Both the position numbers and the translations under genes were made by a program. Positions 51,865-61,529 of a stretch of 64,000 bases of DNA are shown here, piece after piece. The stretch is from Pseudomonas sp. S09G 359. Its GTDB lineage: Bacteria > Pseudomonadota > Gammaproteobacteria > Pseudomonadales > Pseudomonadaceae. The first letter of the stretch is position 1, and every line of letters begins with the position of its first letter. The notes below the pieces were generated by a model that saw only the letters and a program-made list of their open reading frames with translations, was not told the DNA's origin and ran no database searches. Location of the stretch: assembly GCF_002843605.1 (NCBI RefSeq), contig NZ_CP025263.1, positions 3,253,501 through 3,317,500 of the forward strand, written 5' to 3'.

Positions 51865-53394
51865 GCGCTTAGCAGCACCCAATATTTGATCTGTGCCTTT
51901 GCTCGCTGAATCACTTGCGGCTTTGCTACCGTTCGCCAACATACCTTGAATCCCGGTGCCGACTGAATATCCTGCCCAACTCATGGCCCCTAGAAACAGC
52001 ATCGGTAGCACGATGAACATCGACCCCATCACGTACTCGATCACCTGCGCGGTGACAGTCCCATCCATAAACCCGGAAGTGGGCAGCGACAACAGCGCCT
52101 GATTGGAAGCCGAAACCTGGTTGTACAAGGTCTCGAGCATGCTGGAGTCGACCCAGCGGGCCAACTCCCACCAGAAACTCAGCATGTGCAGTGTGAACAG
52201 CGCGAACGTCACCGTCATGACGGTCTTTAGCTGGTAGGTACTGACCAGCAAGATCAACGGCAAGCTGATGATGACGCCCATGATCAGGAACGCCTGCACC
52301 ATCGGCAAGGCGGCGCGTAATGCATTCATTGCCGGGAAGTTGCTGAAGGAACCTAGGGCCAACCCGGTATTGGTGGCTAGGTTATTGAGCCCCTGATTGA
52401 TCGAACCGCCACGAGCGCTGGAGCCGTAGTCCTGATACACCTGTCCGGGCGACATGGACATCGATTGCTGGCGCGGGCTGACCAGCTCGCGCAGGGTGGC
52501 GTCTTCGATCTCGTTGCTCGAACGCCCAGTCAACCAACCTTTCAGCTGAGTCAGCAGCGAAGGATCGACCTGCTCGATCAAGCGCTCGCGTAGCCCGACA
52601 CCACTGTCGCTCCACCACTGCTTGCAGGTGGGGTAGCCCGCGCCATTCTCCAGCCGCGGCAAGGAAACGTCGCGGTTGTCGTCATACGGCCAGTTGACTC
52701 TCGGTGTGCGTGAGCGATCCATATCGTAGTAGCCGGGTGTGTCGAGAAGATAGCTTGAGCCGATCCAGGACGCGTCGTGACTTTGTGCCTTGTCTAACTG
52801 CGGGCGATTGGTAAACAACCGAGAACGGGAGTAGCCATAGCAATCGCGAGTGAAGTCGGCAACTTCCTGCAGCAGTACCTGACTGTCGATGCGCGAGCTG
52901 TCGATCTCCATGCGCATCTGCCGGATGTCCGGTGCGCAGGGAATGGAGGCGGTGGCCGCTGCGGTCACGCCTTTGCTCAAGGCATGCACCAGAAACCACC
53001 AGATAGGTACGTTGGCGGAGCGTTCGCCAATGGTATTGAAGGTCGTCCCCCAGGCGGTTTCCGCTGGCTTGGCCACACTCACGCCGCAGCGCTGGCTCGC
53101 CGCATCATCGAACGCCATTGACGAGAGGCTCAACGGAAAGATCGGCGCGCAGCCGAACAAGACGACGATGTAGGCCAGCCACAACCGGTTCTCGATCCGC
53201 GGTACCGAGAGCAGTCCCTTGTTGCCTTCATCCGCGCCTTGCTGACAGGCTGACAGCCATTCCTGGAGGATAATCGCACCGAACGGCGCCGCGAATAGCC
53301 CAGTGTCGGACAGGACACTCCAAAGGCCGTTGTTGATGATCCAGGCCAGCAGAGAGAGGTAAAACTCCAGGTAGCTGTTGGTGCTCATGAGCAT
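51853..53394 (-). CDS. Conjugal transfer protein, TraG N-terminal domain type
   Basis: 513 residues with hydrophobic segments near the N-terminus (LEFYLSLLAWIINNGLWSVL; LWLAYIVVLFGCAPIFPLSL) and in the C-terminal third (AFLIMGVIISLPLILLVSTY; VMGSMFIVLPMLFLGAMSWA). The middle is a soluble periplasmic part with two Cys. This fits TraG_N-type inner-membrane proteins needed for mating-pair stabilisation in ICE systems. It lies 10 bp behind the 102-residue gene in the minus-strand transfer operon. Confidence 0.88.
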   Translation of the reverse strand: MLMSTNSYLEFYLSLLAWIINNGLWSVLSDTGLFAAPFGAIILQEWLSACQQGADEGNKGLLSVPRIENRLWLAYIVVLFGCAPIFPLSLSSMAFDDAASQRCGVSVAKPAETAWGTTFNTIGERSANVPIWWFLVHALSKGVTAAATASIPCAPDIRQMRMEIDSSRIDSQVLLQEVADFTRDCYGYSRSRLFTNRPQLDKAQSHDASWIGSSYLLDTPGYYDMDRSRTPRVNWPYDDNRDVSLPRLENGAGYPTCKQWWSDSGVGLRERLIEQVDPSLLTQLKGWLTGRSSNEIEDATLRELVSPRQQSMSMSPGQVYQDYGSSARGGSINQGLNNLATNTGLALGSFSNFPAMNALRAALPMVQAFLIMGVIISLPLILLVSTYQLKTVMTVTFALFTLHMLSFWWELARWVDSSMLETLYNQVSASNQALLSLPTSGFMDGTVTAQVIEYVMGSMFIVLPMLFLGAMSWAGYSVGTGIQGMLANGSKAASDSASKGTDQILGAAKRSIR

Positions 53395-53404
53395 GGTGGT
53401 GACC

Positions 53405-53713
53405 TCACAGTCGGGTGAGTTCGACGCAGGTAAAGAGCACGAGCCCTAATGCTCCGATGCGTTTCACGCGCAGTCGATCCTGTGGTCGATGGCGGTAGCG
53501 CCGAAGCAGATCCCACCAGAGCGCAAAGAGGGCGGCGTAGAGCAGGGCGCGCCACCACCGCAGATTGGGTCGTGCGGATTCGAATGCCTGCTGCCAGACC
53601 TCGAAACTACCCAGCGCAGTGCGGCCGATCCAGGCGACCAGTGCGGCGGTGAGGATCATCACCGCGGCAATCCCCAGACCTGAAAGCAGAGTGAATAGCG
53701 GTGAGCGTTTCAT
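53405..53713 (-). CDS. Small ICE membrane protein of unknown function
   Basis: 102 residues with two or three hydrophobic helices (FTLLSGLGIAAVMILTAALV; RALLYAALFALWWDLL; GALGLVLFTCVEL) and a basic RRYRHRPQDRLRVKRI stretch between them. In PFL-type elements a short membrane gene commonly lies between TIGR03755 and TraG. It is 3 bp behind the TIGR03755 stop, so it is part of the transfer operon. Confidence 0.75.
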   Translation of the reverse strand: MKRSPLFTLLSGLGIAAVMILTAALVAWIGRTALGSFEVWQQAFESARPNLRWWRALLYAALFALWWDLLRRYRHRPQDRLRVKRIGALGLVLFTCVELTRL

Positions 53714-53716
53714 GGC

Positions 53717-55099
53717 TCACTTGTGCCTGGCGTCAGCATCATTAAGTCGACCGGGCTCAGGGTCGCCTTGCTCGACGGTGCGCGAAGCATCGGCGCCACC
53801 GGCATGCCGGTCGAGTACCAGGCTGGCGGTATTGGTGGCGAGCATCTGCCGGACCTGCAGTTCCGTCTGCAGCAGGCGGATTTCGCGCTCCAGGGCGTCG
53901 ATATTTTTCGTCAAGGCGGTTTGGGCCGGCTCGACGGCGGCGATGTTCGGCTCGTGACTACCCGCCAGCAGGGTGCGCAGTAGCAGCAGTGCCTTGTCGA
54001 GTACGCTGGACAAGGCCGTCTCACTGGCCAGGCGCCGTGCCAACAGATCCTGGTCGGGATCGTCGCGCAAGGCTTCGATCACAGCACGGGTCACCGGCAG
54101 CATTGGGCTGGAGGCTTTAGCCAGGTTGTCGGGGGTAGGCGACAGTGAGCCGGACAGCAGCCCTTGCAGGGCCTTTAGACGTTCGCTGTAGGCCTCCTGG
54201 ATCAGCGGCGTCAATCCGCTGCCAGCGGTCGCACGCAGGGTTTCGCAGGTGTCGCAAGTCGCGACTTCGCTCTCACCCAGCACGCGAACGGCCCATTCGG
54301 ACTCCTCCTGGGGCGAAGCCCAGGTCTGGCAAATGGCCCCACCCAAACAGTCGCTGCTACTGATTGACGCACTGTCATCCACCGTCCGGTTATGCAGCAA
54401 GTTGTAGCCCGCGCGCACTACGTCGGAGGTCACCCGAATGGGCGTCTGCCCATTACCTCCGGCCTTTGAGCCGCCGACCCAGGACACCCCATTGTTGCCG
54501 TTATGGGCCTCGGTGTTTTTCACCGCGGCCACCGCATCGCCGCCGGTTTGCTCCAGATTGCCCTGCATTTCTTGGTTCTTGGCCAGCGAGCCCCAGCCGG
54601 CCTGACCGACCTTGTCCGCCATCTTTTCGGCCATGGCTTGGCAGGTCAGCTTGGAGCGGTCGAAGTCGATACGACCTTGCATCACCCCGTTACTCAGCAA
54701 CTCATAGAGGCCAGGATTGGCACGCTGGATGATTAACGCCGGCAGCGACATTACCGCTTGGGTCGCGTTCTGCACGATGCTGCCCATGATCTGCTGGAAA
54801 CCTTCGGTCACGCCATTCAGTTGGTTTTGCAGGGTGTTGGTGAGGCTCATGTTTCCGCACATCATGTTCGCTCGCCATGACCCGCCGACACCAAGACCAC
54901 TGGGTCGGTAGAGCGAACTCGGTGAGCCGACCGCCGAGCCGCCACCAATGGTGTACATCACTCGGTCGTCGAGTACTTCGCCTTGAGTGCCCAGGCGGTA
55001 GTCACCTTCGGCGGCGTCGGCATGCGTGGCCATGGTGAGCAGCCCGCAGAGCAACAGACTCGTCACGCCCAACCATGGTCGTCCGAGAAGCCGACTCAT
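53717..55099 (-). CDS. Integrating conjugative element protein, TIGR03755/PFL_4711 family
   Basis: 460 residues from ATG 55099, whose ATGA overlaps the upstream stop. The signal peptide (about 1-29, ending THADA) precedes GDYRLGTQGEVLDDRVMYTI and GLGVGGSWRANMMCGNMSLT. A mid region has QLNGVTEGFQQIMGSIVQNA, and the C-terminal part is helical (NIDALEREIRLLQTELQVRQ). This is the layout of the PFL_4711-type, TraH-like periplasmic component. It is translationally coupled to TIGR03756. Confidence 0.88.
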   Translation of the reverse strand: MSRLLGRPWLGVTSLLLCGLLTMATHADAAEGDYRLGTQGEVLDDRVMYTIGGGSAVGSPSSLYRPSGLGVGGSWRANMMCGNMSLTNTLQNQLNGVTEGFQQIMGSIVQNATQAVMSLPALIIQRANPGLYELLSNGVMQGRIDFDRSKLTCQAMAEKMADKVGQAGWGSLAKNQEMQGNLEQTGGDAVAAVKNTEAHNGNNGVSWVGGSKAGGNGQTPIRVTSDVVRAGYNLLHNRTVDDSASISSSDCLGGAICQTWASPQEESEWAVRVLGESEVATCDTCETLRATAGSGLTPLIQEAYSERLKALQGLLSGSLSPTPDNLAKASSPMLPVTRAVIEALRDDPDQDLLARRLASETALSSVLDKALLLLRTLLAGSHEPNIAAVEPAQTALTKNIDALEREIRLLQTELQVRQMLATNTASLVLDRHAGGADASRTVEQGDPEPGRLNDADARHK

Positions 55100-56052
55100 G
55101 AAGCACCGCCTTCGAAGTCGATGCTGAACAGAAAGGTCTGCCCCTCGCGCTTGCAGCAGCTGTAGGGACGCCACAACGACCAGGCGTAGCCGCCATCCGA
55201 GCTCTGTACCGGATCACTGGGGAAGATGGCGCACGTGGGCTGAACCTGAGGGTAGAGCAATTGCCATTTGTGGGTTGAAGCGTCGTTTTCAACGATCGGG
55301 CGAGGCGGCCAGTAGCCGTCGCGTTTGGCGGGCGTGAGCGGTACATACACATGCGGTTGCCAGTTGCTGGTAGTCACATCGCCGGCCCGTTGCGCCATGA
55401 CTGCGGCGGCCTTGAAGTCGTCGGGCTGTACCAGAAAGCCCTGCCGGGGATAGACGTTGCCCCACATGTTTCCCGAAGCCTGACGTCCGATTTCACGGAT
55501 CCCCGGCATGAGCGACTCGGGGTAAAGACTTTCCGGGATGCCATGGCGCCAGGCCAGTGAGTCCAGGGTGCTCAAGTAGTAGGGCATGAATGCCGTTGCA
55601 CCGCTGGCGCAGGCATAGCCGGATTGCGAAGCCAGTTGCGTTGCGACCCAGCCACCGGGATGGCCGATGCCATCGACGTTCTTGAAGCGGGGTAGGTTGT
55701 CGCGGTGGGTGTTCGGGGTGATCAGGTTGCCGCCACCTTCCGCACCGCTGATGGGAGAGGAAAGGGTGGTCATCTCGGTCCAGGGATTATTGCCGGTGGT
55801 GGCGTAGCTCGAGACCACGAGTTCAGGAATGAAATGGCGTACCTTGGTCGAGGTTTTGACCTTGCAGCCTAAGGGTGTGCACAGGAGCCAGAAACAAATA
55901 CCGACGACCCTGTATGCAAGGCAATTCGGCGACAACACAGAAGACGTGATGCTGCCGGTGTCCAGCGCCATGCTAGGGCCGCACGCCAGCAGGAGGCTCA
56001 GCGCCAAGGGCCTTAGCTTTGTGGGTGGGATTGACGAGCAGGCAGCAGGCAT
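55096..56052 (-). CDS. Integrating conjugative element protein, TIGR03756/PFL_4710 family (TraU-like)
   Basis: 318 residues with a signal peptide (LALSLLLACGPSMA). The body has several conserved Cys (VLSPNCLAYRVVGICFWLLC, TPLGCKVKTS, the late RPYSCCKREG) and HFIPELVVSSYATTGNNPWT, typical of the TraU-like PFL_4710 proteins of ICE mating-pair formation. It is the first of the TIGR03756-03755-small-TraG set. Upstream, where the TIGR03757 gene is usual, lies an Xre gene instead. Confidence 0.9.
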   Translation of the reverse strand: MPAACSSIPPTKLRPLALSLLLACGPSMALDTGSITSSVLSPNCLAYRVVGICFWLLCTPLGCKVKTSTKVRHFIPELVVSSYATTGNNPWTEMTTLSSPISGAEGGGNLITPNTHRDNLPRFKNVDGIGHPGGWVATQLASQSGYACASGATAFMPYYLSTLDSLAWRHGIPESLYPESLMPGIREIGRQASGNMWGNVYPRQGFLVQPDDFKAAAVMAQRAGDVTTSNWQPHVYVPLTPAKRDGYWPPRPIVENDASTHKWQLLYPQVQPTCAIFPSDPVQSSDGGYAWSLWRPYSCCKREGQTFLFSIDFEGGAS

Positions 56053-56157
56053 GATCCAGGCTCTTGGTGTATGGCCTGGTCAGGTTCGGTTAGGGATTGA
56101 AGACTGTCAGTGGAGATTATGAAGGCGGATCTATCGGGTTTGTGAAATGTGAGACTA

Positions 56158-56412
56158 TTATTTGACGTGAAGGGCGCTGCGCAGGATATCGGGTTCCACA
56201 AGTAACTGATCTGCGGTAATTTCGAAAATATTGGCGAGCTTGCACAGGACCAATAGCGACGGGTTGCCCGTGCATCGTTCGATTTGACTGACGTAGGTGC
56301 GATCCACCTCGGCCATGAGCGCCAGCTGCTCTTGGGTAAGGTTTTTCACGCGTCGCATCAAGCGGATGTTTTCCGCCAGCTGCAGACGAAGCTGTTCGTA
56401 GTCTTGAGTCAT
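56158..56412 (-). CDS. Xre-family helix-turn-helix regulator
   Basis: 84 residues. The Cro/C1-type helix-turn-helix covers about residues 10-65 (LAENIRLMRRVKNLTQEQLA, LMAEVDRTYVSQIERCTGNP, SLLVLCKLANIFEITADQLL). It resembles small stand-alone ICE regulators. It lies 105 bp before the TIGR03756 gene on the same strand and is divergent from the small gene at 56582. It may control both or the transfer operon. Confidence 0.9.
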   Translation of the reverse strand: MTQDYEQLRLQLAENIRLMRRVKNLTQEQLALMAEVDRTYVSQIERCTGNPSLLVLCKLANIFEITADQLLVEPDILRSALHVK

Positions 56413-56581
56413 GCGCGCAAATTGCGCCTTGAGGGACTCTCAATCCACGGGATATAGTCTACATTGGCATTGATCTAGGCCATTTGATGCTCATGCCTGT
56501 TATCGAGCGTTCATTTGGCTTCGTTAAGCTTTTCGAAGCTGTACTCCTTGTCTAACAATAATTCAGAAATCTAGGGTGTGT

Positions 56582-56839
56582 ATGGACGAAAACTACATTT
56601 CAATTCCTGCGGTGGATGGTTGCCCAAGTCTTCTGACACCTTGGGGCAACGAGTTTGCCTCGATGATCGAACGTGGCGTGCAATGTGCTCAGGCTTGGCT
56701 TGATACGCCCGGCGAGGTTCCCCTGTGGTGGGCGCTGGCGCAAACCCGCAAGACCTTTCCTGTCGGTGACTGCCAGGATGCCTTCGAAGCCGGATTCCTG
56801 TTGAGGATTCAGCAGCGGCTCCGGGGCGTACCGCAATAA
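56582..56839 (+). CDS. Small protein of unknown function in the transfer region
   Basis: 85 residues from ATG 56582, with AGGG five bases upstream; a GTG two codons earlier is possible. The sequence (MDENYISIPAVDGCPSLLTP; GVQCAQAWLDTPGEVPLWWA; QDAFEAGFLLRIQQRLRGVP) has no recognised family. It is the only plus-strand gene inside the transfer operon and ends 40 bp before the convergent VirB4-type gene. With the divergent Xre gene it forms a two-gene insertion. Confidence 0.6.
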   Translation: MDENYISIPAVDGCPSLLTPWGNEFASMIERGVQCAQAWLDTPGEVPLWWALAQTRKTFPVGDCQDAFEAGFLLRIQQRLRGVPQ

Positions 56840-56879
56840 CCGGTCACTCGCTTTAGAGCGAGAGCCTCAATAGATTCCC

Positions 56880-59633
56880 CTATGCGGGTTCTATTTCTCG
56901 CGCTCTATCGATCCGTTCAGCTACCCTATACGCCGCTTCGAGTTCTGAGCAGCCGTTCTCCTGCATCAGCGTCCAACGCTCGGCTTTTTCCTCGGGCTCG
57001 GTCATGGCCAGGGCGAGGTAAAGGCTGGGTGGCACGGCTCGAAACAGTGTCTCGAGCTTCTTCGACAGCACGACCCCCTCAGTGTACTTCCCCGGCTCCT
57101 TACTGGCGGAGAGCAACAAGGCTTTCTGCGCCGGCGTGAGTTTCTTGAACCGTGCGATCTCTTCGATTTCCGCGGGCGGCATGTTCAAACAAATCCACCA
57201 TTCGATCATGTTGAGCATGGTCTGCGCAGCCGTGGGAAAATCGGCAAGGTTTTGCGTGGCGAGCCAGAACCAAGCACCAAGCTTGCGCCACATCTTCGTC
57301 CCCTTGACCACGAATGGCGCCAGCAGTGGGTTTTTGGTGATGATATGGCCCTCGTCGGTGACCATGATGATCGGCCTCCCCAGATATTGGTCGCGCTCGG
57401 CGAGGTTGTTCACGGTGTTCATCAGGCTGATGTAGCTGATGGACATCTGGGCCTCGTAGCCTTCGCGAGCGTAAGTGGCGAGATCGACAATGGTCACATC
57501 GCTCTCGGGCCAAGGCGTACCCTCGCGATCGAACAGTTCGCCCTCGAAACCCTGGCAAAACAGGTCGATGGACTCACCCATTTCCTGGGCACGCTCGCGG
57601 CGTTTCTCCGGCAAGTGCGTGTCAGCGGCGACGCGCAGCAAGGCGTCGCGCACGTCGCGGGTCAGGACCTGGCGACCCGCCGCGACACAGGTCTGTGCCG
57701 CATCGAGGATGCACTCGCGGATCAGACTGCGATCGGCCCGGCTCAGGCGGGCTTCTTCCTTGGCCTCGCCGCCAGTGATCATCAGCCGGGCGGTGATTTC
57801 CAGTTCACCGAGAACATCGCGCTGGTCCTCGCGACTGGCTACCGCATCCTCGTCCCACTCATCGATCGACAGACTCGCCACTTGATCCGGTTGCTCGACC
57901 AGGCGCCAGGCATCGGCGAACGGGGCGAGACTGACCGAGGCGCCAGGTTTCAATTGGACCTTGTTGACCGACAGGCCTTGTGTCGCGAAGTAGTCGCCCT
58001 GCAACCCGAATGAGTTGCCGGCCTCGACGATAAATAGGCGAGGGCGGTACACGGCCATGACCTGCATCAGTAAGGTGACCAGGGTCGCCGATTTGCCGGC
58101 GCCGGTGGGGCCAAACAACAACAGATGACCATTCATGGCCCGGTCCAGGCGTGACAACGGATCAAAACTCAACGCCGAGCCGCCACGGTTAAACAGGGTG
58201 ATGCCCGGGTGGCCGGTGCCCGTGCTGCGACCCCAGACCGGAACCAGATTCGCCAGGTGCTGGGCAAACATCAGGCGGGTGTACCAGTTGTGCGTGTCGC
58301 GGGCCGGGTTGTAAACCATCGGCAACCACCGCAGGTAGCTATTGCAGGCGGCGACTTCATCGCCTTCCCGTACGGGCTGCAGACCCGCACCTAACAGTGC
58401 ATTAGCAAGGCTGACCGAACGCTGGTGCAACTGCTGTTCATCACGACCGCGCACGTAGAACGCCAGCGCTCCCCGGTACAGCTTGTGCTGACGACCGATG
58501 ATCGCGCGGGCCTCTTCAACATCTTGACGGGTCTGGGTCGAGGCCAGATTTTCACCGATGGCTTTGCGCGCCAGGCGGTTTAACTGGTCCTCGAGTACAT
58601 CCTGTGGTTTGACCACCAGGGTCAGGCTCATCACCGTACCTTCGGGTAACTGGTCGAATAACGCGTTCACTGCGTCGCCCTTACGGGTTTCTCCGGTGAG
58701 TTGACCAATCAACGGCGGCCGGCGCAGCTTGTCCACCACCATGACCCGATGGGGCTGATGGTCGAAAAACCAGAGTCCGTGCTCTACATCCGAACGCGGT
58801 TCGTTGAAGAACAGCCGTTCGGCAAAGTCATGATCGAAGGGCAGTTCCAGCGACTCGCCATCACCTGACTCCGGATAGGCTGCGAGTTGGTAGAACTCCT
58901 CGGGCGCTTCATCGGTGAGCCTGGGGGCTGGATTGAACCAGGGCAGCAGCCAGGCATACAGACCGCGGCCATCGACTCGCGTCGATTGCACCCCGCACGC
59001 CTGCAACGAAGCCGCGACCCGTTCGCAAGCCTGATGCAGGGATTGCGCCGGGGTGAGTCCTGTCTCCTCGCCGTCAGACTCAAGCCAGCGATAGACCACC
59101 AGACGCACCCGTCGGTTGTTGCCACGCCAGGGCAGGCGCGTGACGGCCTTGTCCTCGAACAGACCTCCCGGCTTGGCGATGGCCTTCAGATGACGGCGGC
59201 TGAGTTCCAAATACGTCTCGGTGAAGACCGTGCCTCGCGCGCTGTCCTGAATATAATCGGTGAGCCGGGTCAGGTAGGGGGTGAAGTCGTTGTCGTCCTG
59301 GCAGAAAAACTGCGCCACCCAAGGCGCTTGATCCAGCTCGTCAAAGCTATCCTGCAGGGCATCCTCAAGGGCATCGCGGGCCGCCATCAACCAATCGGGT
59401 TCGCGCCCTTCAGTGCTGATGGACAGCAACTCGAACACCGCACCCACCGAGCGATTGTCATCGAGCAGAAAACACTGCTTGGTGTCGAGGTACTCGACCC
59501 ACGGCAGGTGATCGGTGAAGCTGGGGTTGCGCGCATACAGTGCGGCTTCATCGGCCAAGGTGGCGCGCGGGCGCAATGGATTGCGCCAGGCTTTCCACGC
59601 GGCAGTGTGGTTGCCCAAATCGCCGGTACGCAC
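56880..59633 (-). CDS. Conjugative transfer ATPase, VirB4 type (TIGR03744/PFL_4706 family)
   Basis: 917 residues from GTG 59633, overlapping the lipoprotein stop by one base (TAGTG). Walker A is LLLFGPTGAGKSATLVTLLM near residue 505-513, and the Walker B region is RPIIMVTDEGHIITKNPL near 750. The N-terminal half is the CagE/TrbE-type domain. It powers pilus assembly and substrate movement in the type IV system at the inner membrane. The length matches the family. Confidence 0.94.
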   Translation of the reverse strand: MRTGDLGNHTAAWKAWRNPLRPRATLADEAALYARNPSFTDHLPWVEYLDTKQCFLLDDNRSVGAVFELLSISTEGREPDWLMAARDALEDALQDSFDELDQAPWVAQFFCQDDNDFTPYLTRLTDYIQDSARGTVFTETYLELSRRHLKAIAKPGGLFEDKAVTRLPWRGNNRRVRLVVYRWLESDGEETGLTPAQSLHQACERVAASLQACGVQSTRVDGRGLYAWLLPWFNPAPRLTDEAPEEFYQLAAYPESGDGESLELPFDHDFAERLFFNEPRSDVEHGLWFFDHQPHRVMVVDKLRRPPLIGQLTGETRKGDAVNALFDQLPEGTVMSLTLVVKPQDVLEDQLNRLARKAIGENLASTQTRQDVEEARAIIGRQHKLYRGALAFYVRGRDEQQLHQRSVSLANALLGAGLQPVREGDEVAACNSYLRWLPMVYNPARDTHNWYTRLMFAQHLANLVPVWGRSTGTGHPGITLFNRGGSALSFDPLSRLDRAMNGHLLLFGPTGAGKSATLVTLLMQVMAVYRPRLFIVEAGNSFGLQGDYFATQGLSVNKVQLKPGASVSLAPFADAWRLVEQPDQVASLSIDEWDEDAVASREDQRDVLGELEITARLMITGGEAKEEARLSRADRSLIRECILDAAQTCVAAGRQVLTRDVRDALLRVAADTHLPEKRRERAQEMGESIDLFCQGFEGELFDREGTPWPESDVTIVDLATYAREGYEAQMSISYISLMNTVNNLAERDQYLGRPIIMVTDEGHIITKNPLLAPFVVKGTKMWRKLGAWFWLATQNLADFPTAAQTMLNMIEWWICLNMPPAEIEEIARFKKLTPAQKALLLSASKEPGKYTEGVVLSKKLETLFRAVPPSLYLALAMTEPEEKAERWTLMQENGCSELEAAYRVAERIDRAREIEPA

Positions 59634-60049
59634 TACAAGTCTTCCTGACGTTCGCCCGGCAATGCGTACTGCACCCGTTGGTAGAACGGAAAGACGGTCG
59701 AGTAACCCGGGACCGGTGCCTGCTCGGTGCCGCTCAGATGCGGATACACGTACAGCACTAGATCGGGATTGGGCAAGCGAGGGAACAGGTTACGGATCTC
59801 GTTCGCCGCTGTGCGAGTGTATGGTTCCTGGAGAGCGGCGGAGAAATTCGCCTGGGCCAGCGGACGGCGTAACTGCTGCCGAGCATCCAGCAGTTGCTGC
59901 TGAGTGCCTTGCGAACCGGCACCGTTCCAGATGTCCAGCATGGTTTGCTCGCCATGGGGCAAAAGCGTGTCTTTGTCGGTGGAACACCCCGTCAGGACCC
60001 AGCAGAGCGCGCTAATCCAGGTCAGGCAAAGAAGCATGGTCTTTTTCAT
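59633..60049 (-). CDS. Conjugative transfer region lipoprotein (TIGR03751 family)
   Basis: 138 residues from ATG 60049, with GGAGCG upstream; the start lies 38 bp inside the preceding gene. The lipobox WVLTGCSTDKD places the lipid-bearing Cys near residue 21. A conserved-looking region EPYTRTAANEIRNLFPRLPN and DLVLYVYPHLSG follows. Lipoproteins of this type correspond to the TraV/VirB7-like outer-membrane part of the secretion channel. Confidence 0.87.
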   Translation of the reverse strand: MKKTMLLCLTWISALCWVLTGCSTDKDTLLPHGEQTMLDIWNGAGSQGTQQQLLDARQQLRRPLAQANFSAALQEPYTRTAANEIRNLFPRLPNPDLVLYVYPHLSGTEQAPVPGYSTVFPFYQRVQYALPGERQEDL

Positions 60050-61529
60050 GGCGAACGCTCCGGCCCTTGGGCTCGTAGTCGATGGTGATCTCATGGTCGA
60101 GGTGCAGAGCGACCTGTGCTGCGGGCGGCACGTAAACAGCGGCGAAGGCTTCGCCATACAGTTTGTTGACCCACTCGCGGATGTCGCTGACCCCACCACT
60201 GAGAATTGAATTCAGTGCGCTATTGCCACTGCTGCTGGTGACCCCGAACGCACTGCCGCCCGAACTGATCAAGCTGCTGTTGTTTTGCTGGTTCCCGAGC
60301 AAGGCACCGACACCCGCGCCGGCCGCAGTGATCAGGCTCTGGCTGCTGAGGTACTGCTGGGCGTTCGAGCGGCGCTCGCCGGCAATGCAAGGAATGCCAT
60401 ACGGATCGGACAGGTAACCGAGTCCACCACGGATCTTGCCGGTGTTTGAGCTCTGGGTGGTGGAGGCATTGCGGCTGGCGACCGCCTTCGGCTGAGGCAC
60501 CGTGCGGATGGTGCCATCGGTAAACACAAAGGTGATCGACTCGACCTGTCCGCGTACACAAGACAGGGTCCAGTCACCGGAGGCTGTGCCGCTCATCACG
60601 GCCCCCGCGACGTCCGGTAGCTCGATACCGTTGGCAGTCAGGTTCTCGGGGCCGACCAGCACCTTGAAGGGGTAGGGATCATTCACCGTGCCGTCCACCG
60701 GTACTCGGCCGATCAGCGCGGTCATCGCGACCGAGCCCATCAGTGTGGCGTTTTCGGGAATGGTGTAGACCGGCTTCGCGCCTTCGGTACGATCAGCGGA
60801 TCGCGTCAGGTCACGCTCACCCTTGCTGACTGCTCGTAGCTGTTTCTGGCTGCGATCAATAGCGTTATCTTTCAAACCCTCCAATGAGTTGAAGGCGGTA
60901 GGCAGACTGAGTGCGGAGGAGGTCTTGGTTTTTTCTCGGGTGTCGGTGGGCAGAGTATCCGAGGGTTCAATCCACTGCATCGTGTCACCGGCAGGATGGC
61001 CTCCCTCGAACTGAGCGCCATCGCCTGGCTGAAGCCCCAGTCCGACCGGCAGATCCTGACCCTTGCCGGTCAGTCCGGACAACTGATCCTGCAACTTTGT
61101 CAGCAGCCCATGGGCCTGACGACTGTCTTGTTCCGCTTTGAGTCGGGCCTCGTTGGCTTGGCGGCGGCCTTCGTCGACCTGCTGGGTCACGCTTCCAAGC
61201 GCCGTCTGGATACGCGAATCGACGCTGTTTTCGCGCTCGCGCAGGCGGTTGTTCTCCGTCTGCAGCGACTCGTTGTGTTTCTTCAAACTGAGCATGTCGC
61301 TGCGCATGGCCTTCACCTGCCCGACCAGGGTGGCGACCGTGTCGCGTGGGGTATCGCCGGCAATGCCGAGCGCCTGGGCTTGCTGGGTGGATAACTGAAT
61401 ATTGCCCTGATCAACTGGGTGCTCTGGAGAGGGCGTGCTGCCACCCGCTACCCAGGTTTTCAGGATGATCACCACCACGGCCAGCAGCGCAGTCGGTACC
61501 AGCCATTTGAGCAATGCATTAGCCTTCAT
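60012..61529 (-). CDS. Integrating conjugative element protein, TIGR03752/PFL_4705 family (TraB/VirB10-like)
   Basis: 505 residues from ATG 61529, preceded by GAGGTCCTGGCG. A single N-terminal membrane helix (LLKWLVPTALLAVVVIILKT) is followed by a coiled coil (VKAMRSDMLSLKKHNESLQT to about residue 140) and a Pro/Thr-rich linker. A beta-rich C-terminal part follows (VYTIPENATLMGSVAMTALI, IRGGLGYLSDPYGIPCIAGE) with Gly/Ser-rich GAGVGALLGN. This is the scaffold that bridges inner and outer membranes. Confidence 0.9.
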   Translation of the reverse strand: MKANALLKWLVPTALLAVVVIILKTWVAGGSTPSPEHPVDQGNIQLSTQQAQALGIAGDTPRDTVATLVGQVKAMRSDMLSLKKHNESLQTENNRLRERENSVDSRIQTALGSVTQQVDEGRRQANEARLKAEQDSRQAHGLLTKLQDQLSGLTGKGQDLPVGLGLQPGDGAQFEGGHPAGDTMQWIEPSDTLPTDTREKTKTSSALSLPTAFNSLEGLKDNAIDRSQKQLRAVSKGERDLTRSADRTEGAKPVYTIPENATLMGSVAMTALIGRVPVDGTVNDPYPFKVLVGPENLTANGIELPDVAGAVMSGTASGDWTLSCVRGQVESITFVFTDGTIRTVPQPKAVASRNASTTQSSNTGKIRGGLGYLSDPYGIPCIAGERRSNAQQYLSSQSLITAAGAGVGALLGNQQNNSSLISSGGSAFGVTSSSGNSALNSILSGGVSDIREWVNKLYGEAFAAVYVPPAAQVALHLDHEITIDYEPKGRSVRHEKDHASLPDLD

